Part shown: piece after piece, positions 1 through 7,851 of the stretch
How positions within the stretch are numbered: the stretch's first letter is position 1
Layout: each line of letters starts with the position of its first letter
Assembly: GCA_018333635.1 (NCBI GenBank)
Contig: JAGXTL010000084.1
Location: 1-59,967, forward strand
Reading direction: 5' to 3'
Length of the DNA: 59,967 bases
Origin: Dethiobacter sp.
Lineage (GTDB): Bacteria; Bacillota; Dethiobacteria; Dethiobacterales; Dethiobacteraceae
Made by a program: the position numbers and the translations under genes
Notes under the pieces: generated by a model
Told to the model about the DNA's origin: nothing
Seen by the model: the letters and a program-made list of their open reading frames with translations, nothing else
Database searches by the model: none

Positions 1-39
1 CACGTTTTCGCAGCTACGAACTGTCATTTTCGCTAACAT
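1..39 (-). CDS. 5' end of a divergent gene, unidentified (partial)
   Basis: Reading leftwards, a GGAGG ribosome binding site (47-51) lies seven bases before an ATG at 39-37, followed by an open frame to the window edge (MLAKMTVRSCENV). Thirteen residues are too few to identify a family. The perfect spacing of the ribosome binding site is the only support. It would be transcribed divergently from murJ. Confidence 0.35.
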   Translation of the reverse strand, partial: MLAKMTVRSCENV

Positions 40-221
40 GCCAAAACCTCCGGGCTTACTGCATGTGAACCATTGGCATGTCTTTACGCTGCGAATTCCC
101 GTTCGCTAAACGCTGCTGACACTTAACGCTCGCTTCCGCATTCCGTGAAAGTCAACAATTCACTGAAGGAAAGGACGCAGTGGGACTAAAGTTTCGTTAC
201 GCCTCCTGAGACAAGAGGATA

Positions 222-378
222 ATTCCCCTCCTGTGGAGGGGTGGCGCAAAGCGCCGGGGTGGTTTTCTCCTGTGGAGTTCCTGCCTTTTAGAGGCTTTTG
301 TTCCGTGAGTTTGTTGAGGCGTTATGGGACCACCCCGCCCTTGCGGGCACCCCTCCAGGGGAGGGGAATTTTTGTAGC
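222..378. repeat. Family B palindromic repeat before murJ
   Basis: Starts with ATTCCCCTCC, runs through GGAGGGGTGGCGC and CGCCGGGGTGGT, and ends after about 70 unique bases with ACCACCCCGCCC, GGGCACCCCTCC and GGAGGGGAATT. The ends are inverted copies of each other. The same blocks recur at 16859-17230, 17325-17390 and 21143-21188. Apart from this repeat and the partial gene at the edge, I see nothing else supportable in 40-459. Confidence 0.75.
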
Positions 379-459
379 AGGAAAACGCGTCAACTGATAG
401 AAAACGCAAATCGTCTTTCTTAAGACAAGAAAACCAGTCGGGATTTGAGGGAATAGTCA

Positions 460-1986
460 ATGTCAAGCAGAGCCATTTTTAAATGGACAGGAATTGTGGC
501 CGTACTGCTGGTTTTTTCCAGGCTGCTCGGTTTTTTGCGGGAAGCTGCCATTGCCTACCGCTTCGGCGCTTCGGCGGAAACTGATGCTTATATGGCGGCA
601 GTCGTCTTGCCGCAGCTTTTGTTTTTATCCTTCAATGATTCGATAAAAACGGCTTTTATTCCGGTGTACGGCGAGTGCCATCGGGAACGCGCAGGACAGT
701 CTTTGGCGCTGACTTCATATGTTATCTTTACAGTTATCCTTACGCTCCTTAGCGTGGCGTTGGTCGTGGCTGCTCCCTTGGTTGTGCGCTTGGTGGCTCC
801 TGGTTTTAGCGGCGAAAAATATGAGAGCACTGTAGTGATGGCAAGGATTCTCCTGCCCGGCCTTTTATTTCTGGGCTTGTCCGGAATTTCCAGCGGCGTA
901 TTGCATACTAAGAGAAATTTTGTGGTTCCGGCTATTCCGGCGTATGCCAGTAATCTGATTATCATTGGCACAGCTCTTTTTTTAGGGATGCGTTACGGTA
1001 TTATCGGTTTAGCCTGGGGGACAACGGTGGGCTTTGCCAGCCAGTTTCTTATCCAGCTGCCGGCGGTGGCCAGGCATGGGATTTTTCAGGGGAAATTAGA
1101 CTTGCGGCATCCCGGGCTGAGAAAAATGGCGCTTGTGTTGCCGCCGATTTTGCTTGGCGGTGCGGCTATTGAAATAAAAACGTTGGTCGATCGAATGTTC
1201 GGATCTTTTTTGCCTGACGGCAGCCTGACAGCACTCAGTTTTGCCGGCCGGATTTATCTGCTGCCAAACGGGATAATTGTTTTGGCGCTTCTGACTGTAA
1301 TTTATCCCACGTTGGTGGAATTAAATGTGGAGCGTAAAATGGCGGAGTTTAAGACCATTTTACGCCAGGGGGCCGGTCTGATTATTCTGCTGATCCTGCC
1401 CATCATGGTGGGGATGCTGCTTTTGCGCGAGCCTGTGGTACGCTTAATCTTTGAGCGGGGCGAATTTGACGTGCTGGCCACCGCTAAGACTGCGAGTGCG
1501 CTGGCCTTTTACAGCATAGGGTTGTTGCCGCTCGGGATTATGCTGCTGAGCAAAAGGGCTTTTTTTGCTTTGCAAGACACGCGCACCCCCATGCTTGCCA
1601 TGGTCTTTACCGGGCTGCTCAATATTTTCTTTAATTGGTTGCTAATTAAGCCGTTGGGACTGGGCGGGATTGCTTTAGGTACTTCCTTAGCCGTCTATGC
1701 GGGGGCCGCAGGGCTGTTGCTACTGCTTCGCTTGAAGATCGGCGCTTTTGCTGGCCGACAACTATGGCTTACTTTGCAAAAGAGCAGTTTGGCGGCTCTT
1801 TTGATGGGGGTTGTGGTTCTGCTTGGCAGTAATTTACTGACTGACGGCGGTTTTGTCCGGCAGGCTCTGGAACTTGGTGTCCTGATTTCTCTTGGCGCGG
1901 CCGTCTACCTGCTGGCTGCTTACCTGCTGCGGGTTGAGGAGTTGGCTGTCTGTTTAAAAATTTTGCGAAGGAAAGTTAAAAAATAA
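460..1986 (+). CDS. murJ: Lipid II flippase MurJ (MviN family)
   Basis: A 508-residue polytopic membrane protein of the MVF/MOP flippase superfamily, expected to flip lipid II across the membrane for peptidoglycan synthesis. The start of the protein (SRLLGFLREAAIAYRFGAS, then ETDAYMAA) is the typical MurJ TM1-TM2 region, and about 14 hydrophobic segments follow. Length is normal. The start is ATG with GAGGG ten bases upstream. It is followed at once by a terminator and looks monocistronic. Bacteria of this group often have several MurJ/SpoVB paralogues, so the exact paralogue is not certain. Confidence 0.93.
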   Translation: MSSRAIFKWTGIVAVLLVFSRLLGFLREAAIAYRFGASAETDAYMAAVVLPQLLFLSFNDSIKTAFIPVYGECHRERAGQSLALTSYVIFTVILTLLSVALVVAAPLVVRLVAPGFSGEKYESTVVMARILLPGLLFLGLSGISSGVLHTKRNFVVPAIPAYASNLIIIGTALFLGMRYGIIGLAWGTTVGFASQFLIQLPAVARHGIFQGKLDLRHPGLRKMALVLPPILLGGAAIEIKTLVDRMFGSFLPDGSLTALSFAGRIYLLPNGIIVLALLTVIYPTLVELNVERKMAEFKTILRQGAGLIILLILPIMVGMLLLREPVVRLIFERGEFDVLATAKTASALAFYSIGLLPLGIMLLSKRAFFALQDTRTPMLAMVFTGLLNIFFNWLLIKPLGLGGIALGTSLAVYAGAAGLLLLLRLKIGAFAGRQLWLTLQKSSLAALLMGVVVLLGSNLLTDGGFVRQALELGVLISLGAAVYLLAAYLLRVEELAVCLKILRRKVKK

Positions 1987-2017
1987 CGACTGTCACTGCG
2001 GCAGTCGTTATTTTTTT
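1985..2017 (+). terminator. Rho-independent terminator after murJ
   Basis: AACGACTG (1985-1992) pairs with CAGTCGTT (2002-2009), followed by A and seven T. It overlaps the murJ stop codon. Confidence 0.9.
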
Positions 2018-2093
2018 AGAGTTTATACATAAACTGTCTTTCTTTGGCAAAGATAGCAGATAGTATAACTTGATTTTGGAAGGAGCTGTTTCC

Positions 2094-3089
2094 ATGAACA
2101 GGAGGAAATGGGTAATCTTTGTTGGGCTTGCCCTGATAAGCATGGTGGCCGCTACCGGCTGCCCCCCCAGGAATGAAGTCCCGCCGCCGCCAAACGGAGC
2201 AAGGGAGGAGATCGACATCAGCGCGCTGGTGGAGCAGTGGGTCGAGTCAGCCCATAGCAATATTTTGCTCCTGCCCGCGCAGAGGGATAATTGCGTTGCT
2301 TGTCATGATGGCGGAGCCTTTGCCGGAAAGCTTAATGAAGTGGCAGCCATTGAGCGCGATTTTTTCGTTTCCATTGATTGTCGGGCCTGCCATAGCGGCC
2401 AAGGGACGGAGCTGCTTGCGGCCGGCACTATTGATTTGCCAACGGCGGAAGGAGTGGGCGGCGGCAGCGGCGCTCAGTGTATGGCCTGCCATAATTCACG
2501 GCGGACGCCGGATATTAATAATCCTGAGCGGCCCGCACCGCATTACAGCAGCCAGGCGGATGTCTTTACCGCCAGCGGCGGACTACGGGCGGAAGGATTT
2601 GACTACGGCAGCACGACAGCACATTCGGAGCTGACCAACAGTTGCGTTGACTGCCATATGGTACGGGGAGAAGGCGGCTTCCGGGAGCATACTTTTCGGA
2701 TTGCAGATGTGCAGGCTGCTTGCGGCCAATGTCATCAGAATATCACAACTATTAACTTGCCCGCCCGAAGTGATTATGACGGCGACGGTGCACAAGAGGG
2801 TTTCCAGGATGAAGTGACGGGATTATTAAGCGTGTTGATGGAAGCCATTGGTACGGCGACAGACGGAGGCAGCTTTGCATCGGAAGGCGGCAGAATTCAG
2901 TTTACGGATGCAGCCGGTGCACCAATTGCAGAAGTGCCTAACGAAGTGTACCAAGCCGCCTTCAATCATCTGTTAGTTTCTCAAGACGGCAGTCTGGGTG
3001 TCCATAATCCCATTTATACTGTACAGCTTCTGCAGCAAGCTTACCGGGTGCTGACCGGCAATGATGTGCCAAACGCTACGATGATCTAA
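2094..3089 (+). CDS. Pentaheme c-type cytochrome lipoprotein
   Basis: A 331-residue predicted lipoprotein. A basic N-terminus (MNRRK) and hydrophobic stretch lead to a lipobox-like AATGC with Cys23, so the protein is probably anchored outside the membrane. Five CxxCH heme c motifs are visible: CVACH (67), CRACH (96), CMACH (129), CVDCH (184) and CGQCH (210). Extra histidines at 54, 177 and 199 could be distal ligands. The C-terminal 110 residues have no heme motif. I chose the ATG at 2094, 10 bases after GGAAGGAG; an upstream TTG-type start at 2070 would add eight residues before the signal peptide. It stands alone between two terminators. Electron transfer is a safe role; the donor and acceptor are unknown. 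Confidence 0.85.
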   Translation: MNRRKWVIFVGLALISMVAATGCPPRNEVPPPPNGAREEIDISALVEQWVESAHSNILLLPAQRDNCVACHDGGAFAGKLNEVAAIERDFFVSIDCRACHSGQGTELLAAGTIDLPTAEGVGGGSGAQCMACHNSRRTPDINNPERPAPHYSSQADVFTASGGLRAEGFDYGSTTAHSELTNSCVDCHMVRGEGGFREHTFRIADVQAACGQCHQNITTINLPARSDYDGDGAQEGFQDEVTGLLSVLMEAIGTATDGGSFASEGGRIQFTDAAGAPIAEVPNEVYQAAFNHLLVSQDGSLGVHNPIYTVQLLQQAYRVLTGNDVPNATMI

Positions 3090-3108
3090 ATAGTTTTCAG
3101 ACAAACGA

Positions 3109-3147
3109 AAGAATCTCCCGAATAGCCGACGGGAGATTCTTTTCTCT
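3109..3147 (+). terminator. Rho-independent terminator after the cytochrome gene
   Basis: AAGAATCTCCCG (3109-3120) and CGGGAGATTCTT (3130-3141) form a 12-bp stem followed by a T-rich tail. Confidence 0.9.
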
Positions 3148-3171
3148 TTTTAGGCACTTTTTCCGCTCCGC

Positions 3172-3443
3172 AAATCCCCCCTCACCCTAGTCCTCTCCCC
3201 CCAAAGGGTGGAGAGGAAATAAGCTAAATCCCCCCTCACCCTAGCCCTCTCCCCCCAAAGGGTGGAGAGGAAATAAGCTAAATCCCCTCTCCCATTACTA
3301 GAAATCTGAGGTCAGATGTCGGACTTATTGGAATTGGCAAAATAGGCGATTCCAATATACAAATCCCCTCTCCCTCTGGGAGAGGGTCAGGGTGAGGGCA
3401 ATGTGGTCATTGCTTTAGACTAGGGTTAGGGTGAGCAGCGAAA
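3172..3443. repeat. Family A repeats: 54-bp tandem pair plus an interrupted copy
   Basis: Two tandem 54-bp units (3172-3225 and 3226-3279) differ at one base. A third copy from 3280 is split after CTCTCCC by a roughly 70-bp insert (about 3293-3360) containing GAGGTCAGATGTCGGAC and an internal imperfect palindrome. A complete family A core follows (AAATCCCCTCTCCC to GGGTGAGGG, about 3361-3397), then a fragment with GGGTTAGGGTGAG near 3424. This fills the stretch between the cytochrome and the DUF3786 gene. Confidence 0.85.
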
Positions 3444-3457
3444 AGAGGAAGATAAAG

Positions 3458-4078
3458 TCAGCCCTTAAGCGCGGCCAGCATGGCGCCTACGGTCATGCCC
3501 GCCAGAATGGCATAGTCTTCCGTATGAAGATAGCTATCGGCGCAGCCATCAAAGAGAATGGTAGCATTAGGCGGGAATTCTTCGTCACCTTGCCAGAGAA
3601 TGTATAAAAGCGGCACACGGGGAAGGGCGGGGATAATATAAGAGAGATCGCCATGCTGCGCCTTTTCCCCGCCCAGTTTTTCTGCGGCTAGGATAAAATT
3701 ATCTGGGTAGCCACCGAATTTCTTGGCAAAGGGAATGACGGCACGTTTTTTAAATGGCTCAAGATAAAGACTGCCGCCCGGCAGATCTTTATAGGAAATC
3801 CAGTTTTGTGAAAGGGCAGTTCCGGTGGAGTGGCTCAGGTAGTGCAGAAGCAGGATAGCGGTAATTAGCGGCGCTTCCGACTGGTCGTTGTTTACTGTAA
3901 CATGCCCTGCGGGATAACTGATACCGTATTTTTGCCCCAAACAAGGCACAGTAAAGCGCTGTTTGTGCAAATCGTAAAGGCATCCGCTGTTAGTCGCCAT
4001 TTCCAGCGCCGGTCTTTTTGCAAACGCACTGCGCGCCACGCTGATGGTTTCATCTAAGTTATAGGGGTTCTTATTCAT
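3458..4078 (-). CDS. DUF3786 domain protein
   Basis: A 206-residue soluble protein that I recognise as DUF3786 from its overall pattern, including HYLSHSTGTAL, a central DLPGGSLYLEPFKKR block and the C-terminal PNATILFDGCADSYLHTEDYA. The family is found mainly in anaerobes, and no function is established. The start is ATG after GGGGAGGCG. It is convergent with the repeats after the cytochrome gene and divergent from the chemoreceptor gene at 4293. No membrane segment or signal peptide is seen. Confidence 0.75.
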   Translation of the reverse strand: MNKNPYNLDETISVARSAFAKRPALEMATNSGCLYDLHKQRFTVPCLGQKYGISYPAGHVTVNNDQSEAPLITAILLLHYLSHSTGTALSQNWISYKDLPGGSLYLEPFKKRAVIPFAKKFGGYPDNFILAAEKLGGEKAQHGDLSYIIPALPRVPLLYILWQGDEEFPPNATILFDGCADSYLHTEDYAILAGMTVGAMLAALKG

Positions 4079-4292
4079 TGTTTCGCCTCCCCAGCATTAA
4101 TCTTTTTGATTATATCATGGGAAAGGCAGGCGGTCAAAAGGACCCCTTTCTTTTATGAAAAGCGAGCAGATTCATTTAAACAAAAGCTAAAGCTAAATTC
4201 CGAATATTCTTATATTTTAAAAGCAGGAAAATGGCAAAACTTGCTGAATATAAGGGTGATATGTCATTTTATTATAAGGAGATGAAAATGCA

Positions 4293-5411
4293 ATGCAACA
4301 GGTTCGCTTCCGGATTATGATTTTAGCCGCTTTTCTTTGTCTGCTGACCACTATACTCACCACTGTTGGCTGGCATTTAGCCGGCTGGGCGGGTCTGTTG
4401 TCGGGTTTTGCTTTAGGTTTGTCGTTATCATTGGTGATTTGCTATATAATGCTTGGACCTGTCGATGCGGCAATCACCGTTTCCATAAACAATACTGCCA
4501 GGGCCATTAAAGGCGATCTTTCTGATGTCACGGAAAAGCAGGACTATGGGTGGGGGCAGATTAACGAAATGGCCGAAAATATTCGGCGGATGGTTAAAGG
4601 TACGCGCAAGTGGTTCGGGCTTGTTAAAGAGATCAACGCCAAGCTGACGGCCGTCGTCGGACAAATTATCGCCAGTACAGAACAGGTGCGGAGCGGCAGT
4701 CAGGACCAGGCGCTTCAAGTGAGGGAATTGCTTAAAAGTATTGAGCAAATGGCGGCATCATCAGAGAGTTCGGCTCGACAGGCGCATGAAGCAGTCCAGG
4801 TGGTCGATTCCACCAGTCGTACTGCCCGTCATGGGGGAGAAGCTGTGGAGAACGTCAGCCAGAGCATGAACCGTGTCGGCGACCAGATGGCCAGCTTAGA
4901 GCAGAGTTCCGTCAGAATCGGTGAATTTATGCAAGTGATTGAAGATATTGCCTCACAAACTAACTTGTTGGCCCTCAATGCTGCTATCGAAGCGGCACGG
5001 GCCGGCGAGCAGGGTCGAGGCTTTGCTGTGGTCGCCGAGGAGGTGCGACGTCTTGCGGAAAACTCCGGTCGCGCCACCCAGGAGGTAGCGGCAATTATCG
5101 CTGAAATTCAGCAGGCAATCAAGGGTACAGTGAACGCCATTCAAGCCAGCATAGGCCTCACTAAAGACACTGCTCATGCTTTTAGCTCCATTATCAGCCA
5201 AATGGATGTCACCGCCGCAACCATTAACCGCTTGGAGGAGAGTGCGCGTCAACAGGCAAACGGCACCGGAGGAATGCTGGGCAACGTCCAGTCTATTGCC
5301 GCGGTGGCACAAGGTTCCGCCGCCAGCTCTCATGAAACAAGCTCTGTGGCGCAAGAGTTGCTGAATGTTTCTGTCGATTTGAAACAAGTGGCTGACATCT
5401 GGAAGTTCTAG
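4293..5411 (+). CDS. Methyl-accepting chemotaxis protein without a sensory domain
   Basis: 372 residues. Two hydrophobic helices (about 8-28 and 32-54) are joined by a turn of only a few residues, so there is no room for an extracellular ligand domain. A HAMP-like linker (about 55-105) and a methyl-accepting signalling domain follow. The kinase-contact tip is canonical ([18 protein letters not shown] then [16 protein letters not shown]). The start is ATG at 4293, ten bases after AAGGAG; a nearer ATG at 4288 is out of frame. The protein ends in DIWKF, which is only loosely like a CheR-tethering pentapeptide. It probably senses membrane or cytoplasmic signals and works with CheA and CheW encoded at 52.9-55.4 kb. 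Confidence 0.92.
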   Translation: MQQVRFRIMILAAFLCLLTTILTTVGWHLAGWAGLLSGFALGLSLSLVICYIMLGPVDAAITVSINNTARAIKGDLSDVTEKQDYGWGQINEMAENIRRMVKGTRKWFGLVKEINAKLTAVVGQIIASTEQVRSGSQDQALQVRELLKSIEQMAASSESSARQAHEAVQVVDSTSRTARHGGEAVENVSQSMNRVGDQMASLEQSSVRIGEFMQVIEDIASQTNLLALNAAIEAARAGEQGRGFAVVAEEVRRLAENSGRATQEVAAIIAEIQQAIKGTVNAIQASIGLTKDTAHAFSSIISQMDVTAATINRLEESARQQANGTGGMLGNVQSIAAVAQGSAASSHETSSVAQELLNVSVDLKQVADIWKF

Positions 5412-5464
5412 CAGGGAACAGCAGGTGCTGGCGATGTAATTTTAGATAATAGCGATGGAAGAAT

Positions 5465-5524
5465 GAATCGGCGGTTGCTAATCAGTTCCCTTGGCAGCCA
5501 GCCGATTCTTTTCGTCGGCTAGCA
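5465..5524 (+). terminator. Probable terminator after the chemoreceptor gene
   Basis: GAATCGGC-GGTTGC (5465-5478) pairs with GCAGCC-A-GCCGATTC (5504-5518), followed by TTTTC. Long stem with one bulge. Confidence 0.65.
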
Positions 5525-5602
5525 GGAATCCAGCCAATTCTTCGCGAAATTGCTAACTTGAAAAGGTTTGTGATTTATCTGCTGAAATGGAGGAGCGCAA
5601 CT

Positions 5603-6784
5603 ATGTCAAGATTACCGGAATATATCGGACCAGCCGCTTTTGGCCTAAAAATGGGGGTGGTGCTGCCAGGCACAGATTTAAAGGAAATGGTAGTCTCAGC
5701 CCTGAAAAAAGTTTCCCAAGACGAATTGTTGGATGATAATGACGTTATTTGTGTGACTGAGTCGGTGGTGGCTCGCTCGCAGAATAACTTTGTCTCTGTC
5801 GACGATGTGGCCAAAGAGTTGCGGAAGAAGCTTAATCTTGCCGAGGACGGAAAAGTGGGGGTAGTTTTCCCGATTACCAGCAGGAACCGCTTTTCTTTAA
5901 TACTGGAAGGGATTGCCCGTGCTGTACCTCGGGGTGAGGTAATCGTCCAGCTCTCTTTACCCAACGATGAAGTAGGCAATAGGATTATCTCGCCGGAAGC
6001 GGCGGAAGATTTGGATTTAGCAAAGGGCTATGTTCATTTTTCTGAGTTGGCGAGCCATGATTGCCGCCATCCCATTACGCAAGTTGATTATCTTGCCATG
6101 TATGGTCAGGTAATCGAAGATCAGGGAGCTAAAGCAACAGTTATTCTTAGTAACGATCCAGCGCAAATAGGCCTCTTTGCTCCAGATGGAGTCATTGCGG
6201 CCGATATTCATACGCGTAACGCCACGCGTAAAAAAATCAGCAATGTTAACAGCAATGTGATTACTCTCCAGGATTTGTGCCGTGAAGGGGAGAGTTGGTG
6301 CGAGTGGGGTTTGCTGGGCAGCAATATGTCGGCCAATAAGAAATTGAAACTGGCTCCCAGAGAGGCGTCCCTCTTTGCCCGGGAGCTGCAGGAGGCAATC
6401 TATATTGCCACTGGCCGAAAAGTGGAGGTGTTGGTGTATGGCGACGGTGCCTATAAAGACCCAAGCACCGGAATTTATGAGTTGGCAGATCCCATGCCGG
6501 TTTTTGGCATGACTGAGGGAATCAACGGCCGTTATCGTGAGGGGATTAAATATAAGTATCTGGCGGATGTTTGCCATGCCGAAGGGAAAAGTACGCTGGA
6601 AATCGAAGCACATCTGGCGGATCAGGCGGAGCAGTTTTTTGCTCAGGACCATATTCTGACCGGAGGCACAACTCCGCGACGGGCGGAAGATGTAATTGCC
6701 AGCTTGGCTGATCTTGTGAGCGGTTCGGCCGATGCCGGCACTCCCGTAATTGTTGTCAAAAATATCTTATTTTCTCAAAGATAA
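5603..6784 (+). CDS. Coenzyme F420-0:L-glutamate ligase-like protein
   Basis: A 393-residue protein resembling the F420_ligase (CofE) family, whose characterised members add glutamate to F420-0 with GTP. The family signature I rely on is the N-terminal region with GDIL-like (DDNDVICVTESVVARSQ) and later YGDGAYKDP. I chose ATG 5603, which has TGGAGGAG six bases upstream, over the in-frame start at 5558. The thioesterase gene follows 13 bases later, so they are probably co-transcribed. Many bacteria carrying such proteins lack known F420 enzymes; the substrate here may be a different acid, and F420 biosynthesis should not be assumed. Confidence 0.72.
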   Translation: MSRLPEYIGPAAFGLKMGVVLPGTDLKEMVVSALKKVSQDELLDDNDVICVTESVVARSQNNFVSVDDVAKELRKKLNLAEDGKVGVVFPITSRNRFSLILEGIARAVPRGEVIVQLSLPNDEVGNRIISPEAAEDLDLAKGYVHFSELASHDCRHPITQVDYLAMYGQVIEDQGAKATVILSNDPAQIGLFAPDGVIAADIHTRNATRKKISNVNSNVITLQDLCREGESWCEWGLLGSNMSANKKLKLAPREASLFARELQEAIYIATGRKVEVLVYGDGAYKDPSTGIYELADPMPVFGMTEGINGRYREGIKYKYLADVCHAEGKSTLEIEAHLADQAEQFFAQDHILTGGTTPRRAEDVIASLADLVSGSADAGTPVIVVKNILFSQR

Positions 6785-6797
6785 AGGAGGGAATCGG

Positions 6798-7196
6798 ATG
6801 GAAACGGGTCTGAAGGGCGAAGCCACCGTTAAAGTATTCAGAGGTAATACGGCAGTCGCTGTGGGCTGCGGCAGTGTGCCGGTTTTTGCTACCCCTATGT
6901 TAATGGCGTTGATGGAGAACGCGGCGATTAACGCGCTGCGGGATGTACTGCCGCCTGAACAGACTACGGTGGGCACAAAATTAGACGTCGTGCATTTGGC
7001 AGCGACGCCTGTCGGCATGACTGTCACTGCGCGCGCCGAATTGGTACAGATTGACGGGCGGCGATTGTTGTTTGAAATTACGGCGGAAGATGAGGAAGAG
7101 CTGGTAGGGCGCTGCCGCCATGAACGGTTTGTGGTGGAAAGGGAAAGATTTCTGACTAGAGTCGGTCAGAAGCAGGCTCAGTGGGGAAACCAGTAA
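6798..7196 (+). CDS. Hot-dog thioesterase, FlK (fluoroacetyl-CoA thioesterase) type
   Basis: 132 residues. The candidate catalytic triad Thr32 (VFATPML), Glu40 (ALMENAA) and His66 (VVHLAATP) has the same 8- and 26-residue spacing as Thr42, Glu50 and His76 of FlK. Family members hydrolyse acyl-CoA thioesters; the natural substrate is unknown and fluoroacetyl-CoA is unlikely in this setting. The ATG at 6798 has AAAGGAGGG seven bases upstream. Its 3' end overlaps the convergent dpaB gene by 19 bases. Confidence 0.85.
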   Translation: METGLKGEATVKVFRGNTAVAVGCGSVPVFATPMLMALMENAAINALRDVLPPEQTTVGTKLDVVHLAATPVGMTVTARAELVQIDGRRLLFEITAEDEEELVGRCRHERFVVERERFLTRVGQKQAQWGNQ

Positions 7197-7780
7197 GTTT
7201 CCAGATAGACAGGTTCCAATTGCCGTTTTTCCATGGCCAGCGCCACCGTTTCGTAAAGCAGGTCCAGCCTGGCTAGGAAGACTTGTTTTCTGCCGTGCTG
7301 CTCCGGGCCGAAGGGGACGAGGAATAAATTTTGCAGGCTGATAATCTGCTGGGCGTTTTGTAAAACTTCTTCCGAGTCTCCGTTGCTAATCAGCGCCAGT
7401 ACCACCGGGAAACCGGCTTGCAGATGACGCACTGTTTTGGAGAGGGGAGCGGCGGTAGCGCTGGTGTTAACCAGTTTTGCCAGAAAATTCCCCGGGCAAG
7501 GGGCGATGACTATTAGGTCGAACAGTATCTCTTCATCACTTATCTCGTCTGCTTCTTCCGCCAGCAGTTTAGTCAATAGTTCCCGTCCCGTGATTTGCTC
7601 AAGCAGCCGTTTTGTTTCTAACAATTGCGTTGAAGGCTGCTGATCTTCGCCGGCAGCCAAGAAAAGGGGAAAAACGGTTGCTCCTGCCGCCACCATCTTT
7701 TTAATCTCAGTCAGAATGACAGGCAGTGTGAAGTGGCCTTCCGGCAAAGCAAAGCCGATTTGTTTTCCTTCCAGGCGCAT
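7178..7780 (-). CDS. dpaB: Dipicolinate synthase subunit B (DpaB/SpoVFB)
   Basis: A 200-residue flavoprotein-fold protein. MRLEGKQIGFALPEGHF at the N-terminus, the APCPGNFLAKL segment and the C-terminal VPFGPEQ...K pattern match SpoVFB. With DpaA it makes dipicolinic acid for spores from the DapA product of lysine synthesis. It lies 71 bases downstream of dapB, so substrate-branch genes are paired. The partner dpaA is not in the window, which differs from the usual dpaA-dpaB order. The ribosome binding site is inside an inverted repeat (7784-7832). The assignment is by sequence pattern; a related UbiX-type flavoprotein is a less likely alternative. Confidence 0.85.
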   Translation of the reverse strand: MRLEGKQIGFALPEGHFTLPVILTEIKKMVAAGATVFPLFLAAGEDQQPSTQLLETKRLLEQITGRELLTKLLAEEADEISDEEILFDLIVIAPCPGNFLAKLVNTSATAAPLSKTVRHLQAGFPVVLALISNGDSEEVLQNAQQIISLQNLFLVPFGPEQHGRKQVFLARLDLLYETVALAMEKRQLEPVYLETYWFPH

Positions 7781-7783
7781 AAA

Positions 7784-7832
7784 GAACCCCCTTCGCAGTC
7801 GCAGTTATATATATGCGCATTAAAGGGGGTTC
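7784..7832 (-). promoter_or_regulatory. Inverted repeat covering the dpaB ribosome binding site
   Basis: GAACCCCCTT and AAGGGGGTTC form perfect 10-bp arms (7784-7793 and 7823-7832) around a 29-base loop. On the minus-strand transcript the downstream arm contains the AAGGGGG Shine-Dalgarno sequence of dpaB, three to four bases before its ATG. It could reduce dpaB translation unless ribosomes or another factor open it. There is no clear U tract, so a terminator is less likely. Confidence 0.6.
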
Positions 7833-7851
7833 GTGCCTGTCCGGCTTCTAT

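Noticed and set aside
3172-3443. Possible CRISPR array
   Set aside because: The repeats are palindromic, irregularly spaced and lack spacers of constant length; no cas gene is near.
4170-4210. SigD promoter before the chemoreceptor gene
   Set aside because: TAAA occurs near 4177 and 4188 and TCCGAATA at 4199, but the spacing is 18 or 7 bases, not 15, and the -10 match is poor.
6017-6652. Minus-strand open frame of 211 codons opposite the F420 ligase-like gene
   Set aside because: The plus strand encodes a recognisable protein with a good ribosome binding site; the antisense frame has no ribosome binding site and no family features.
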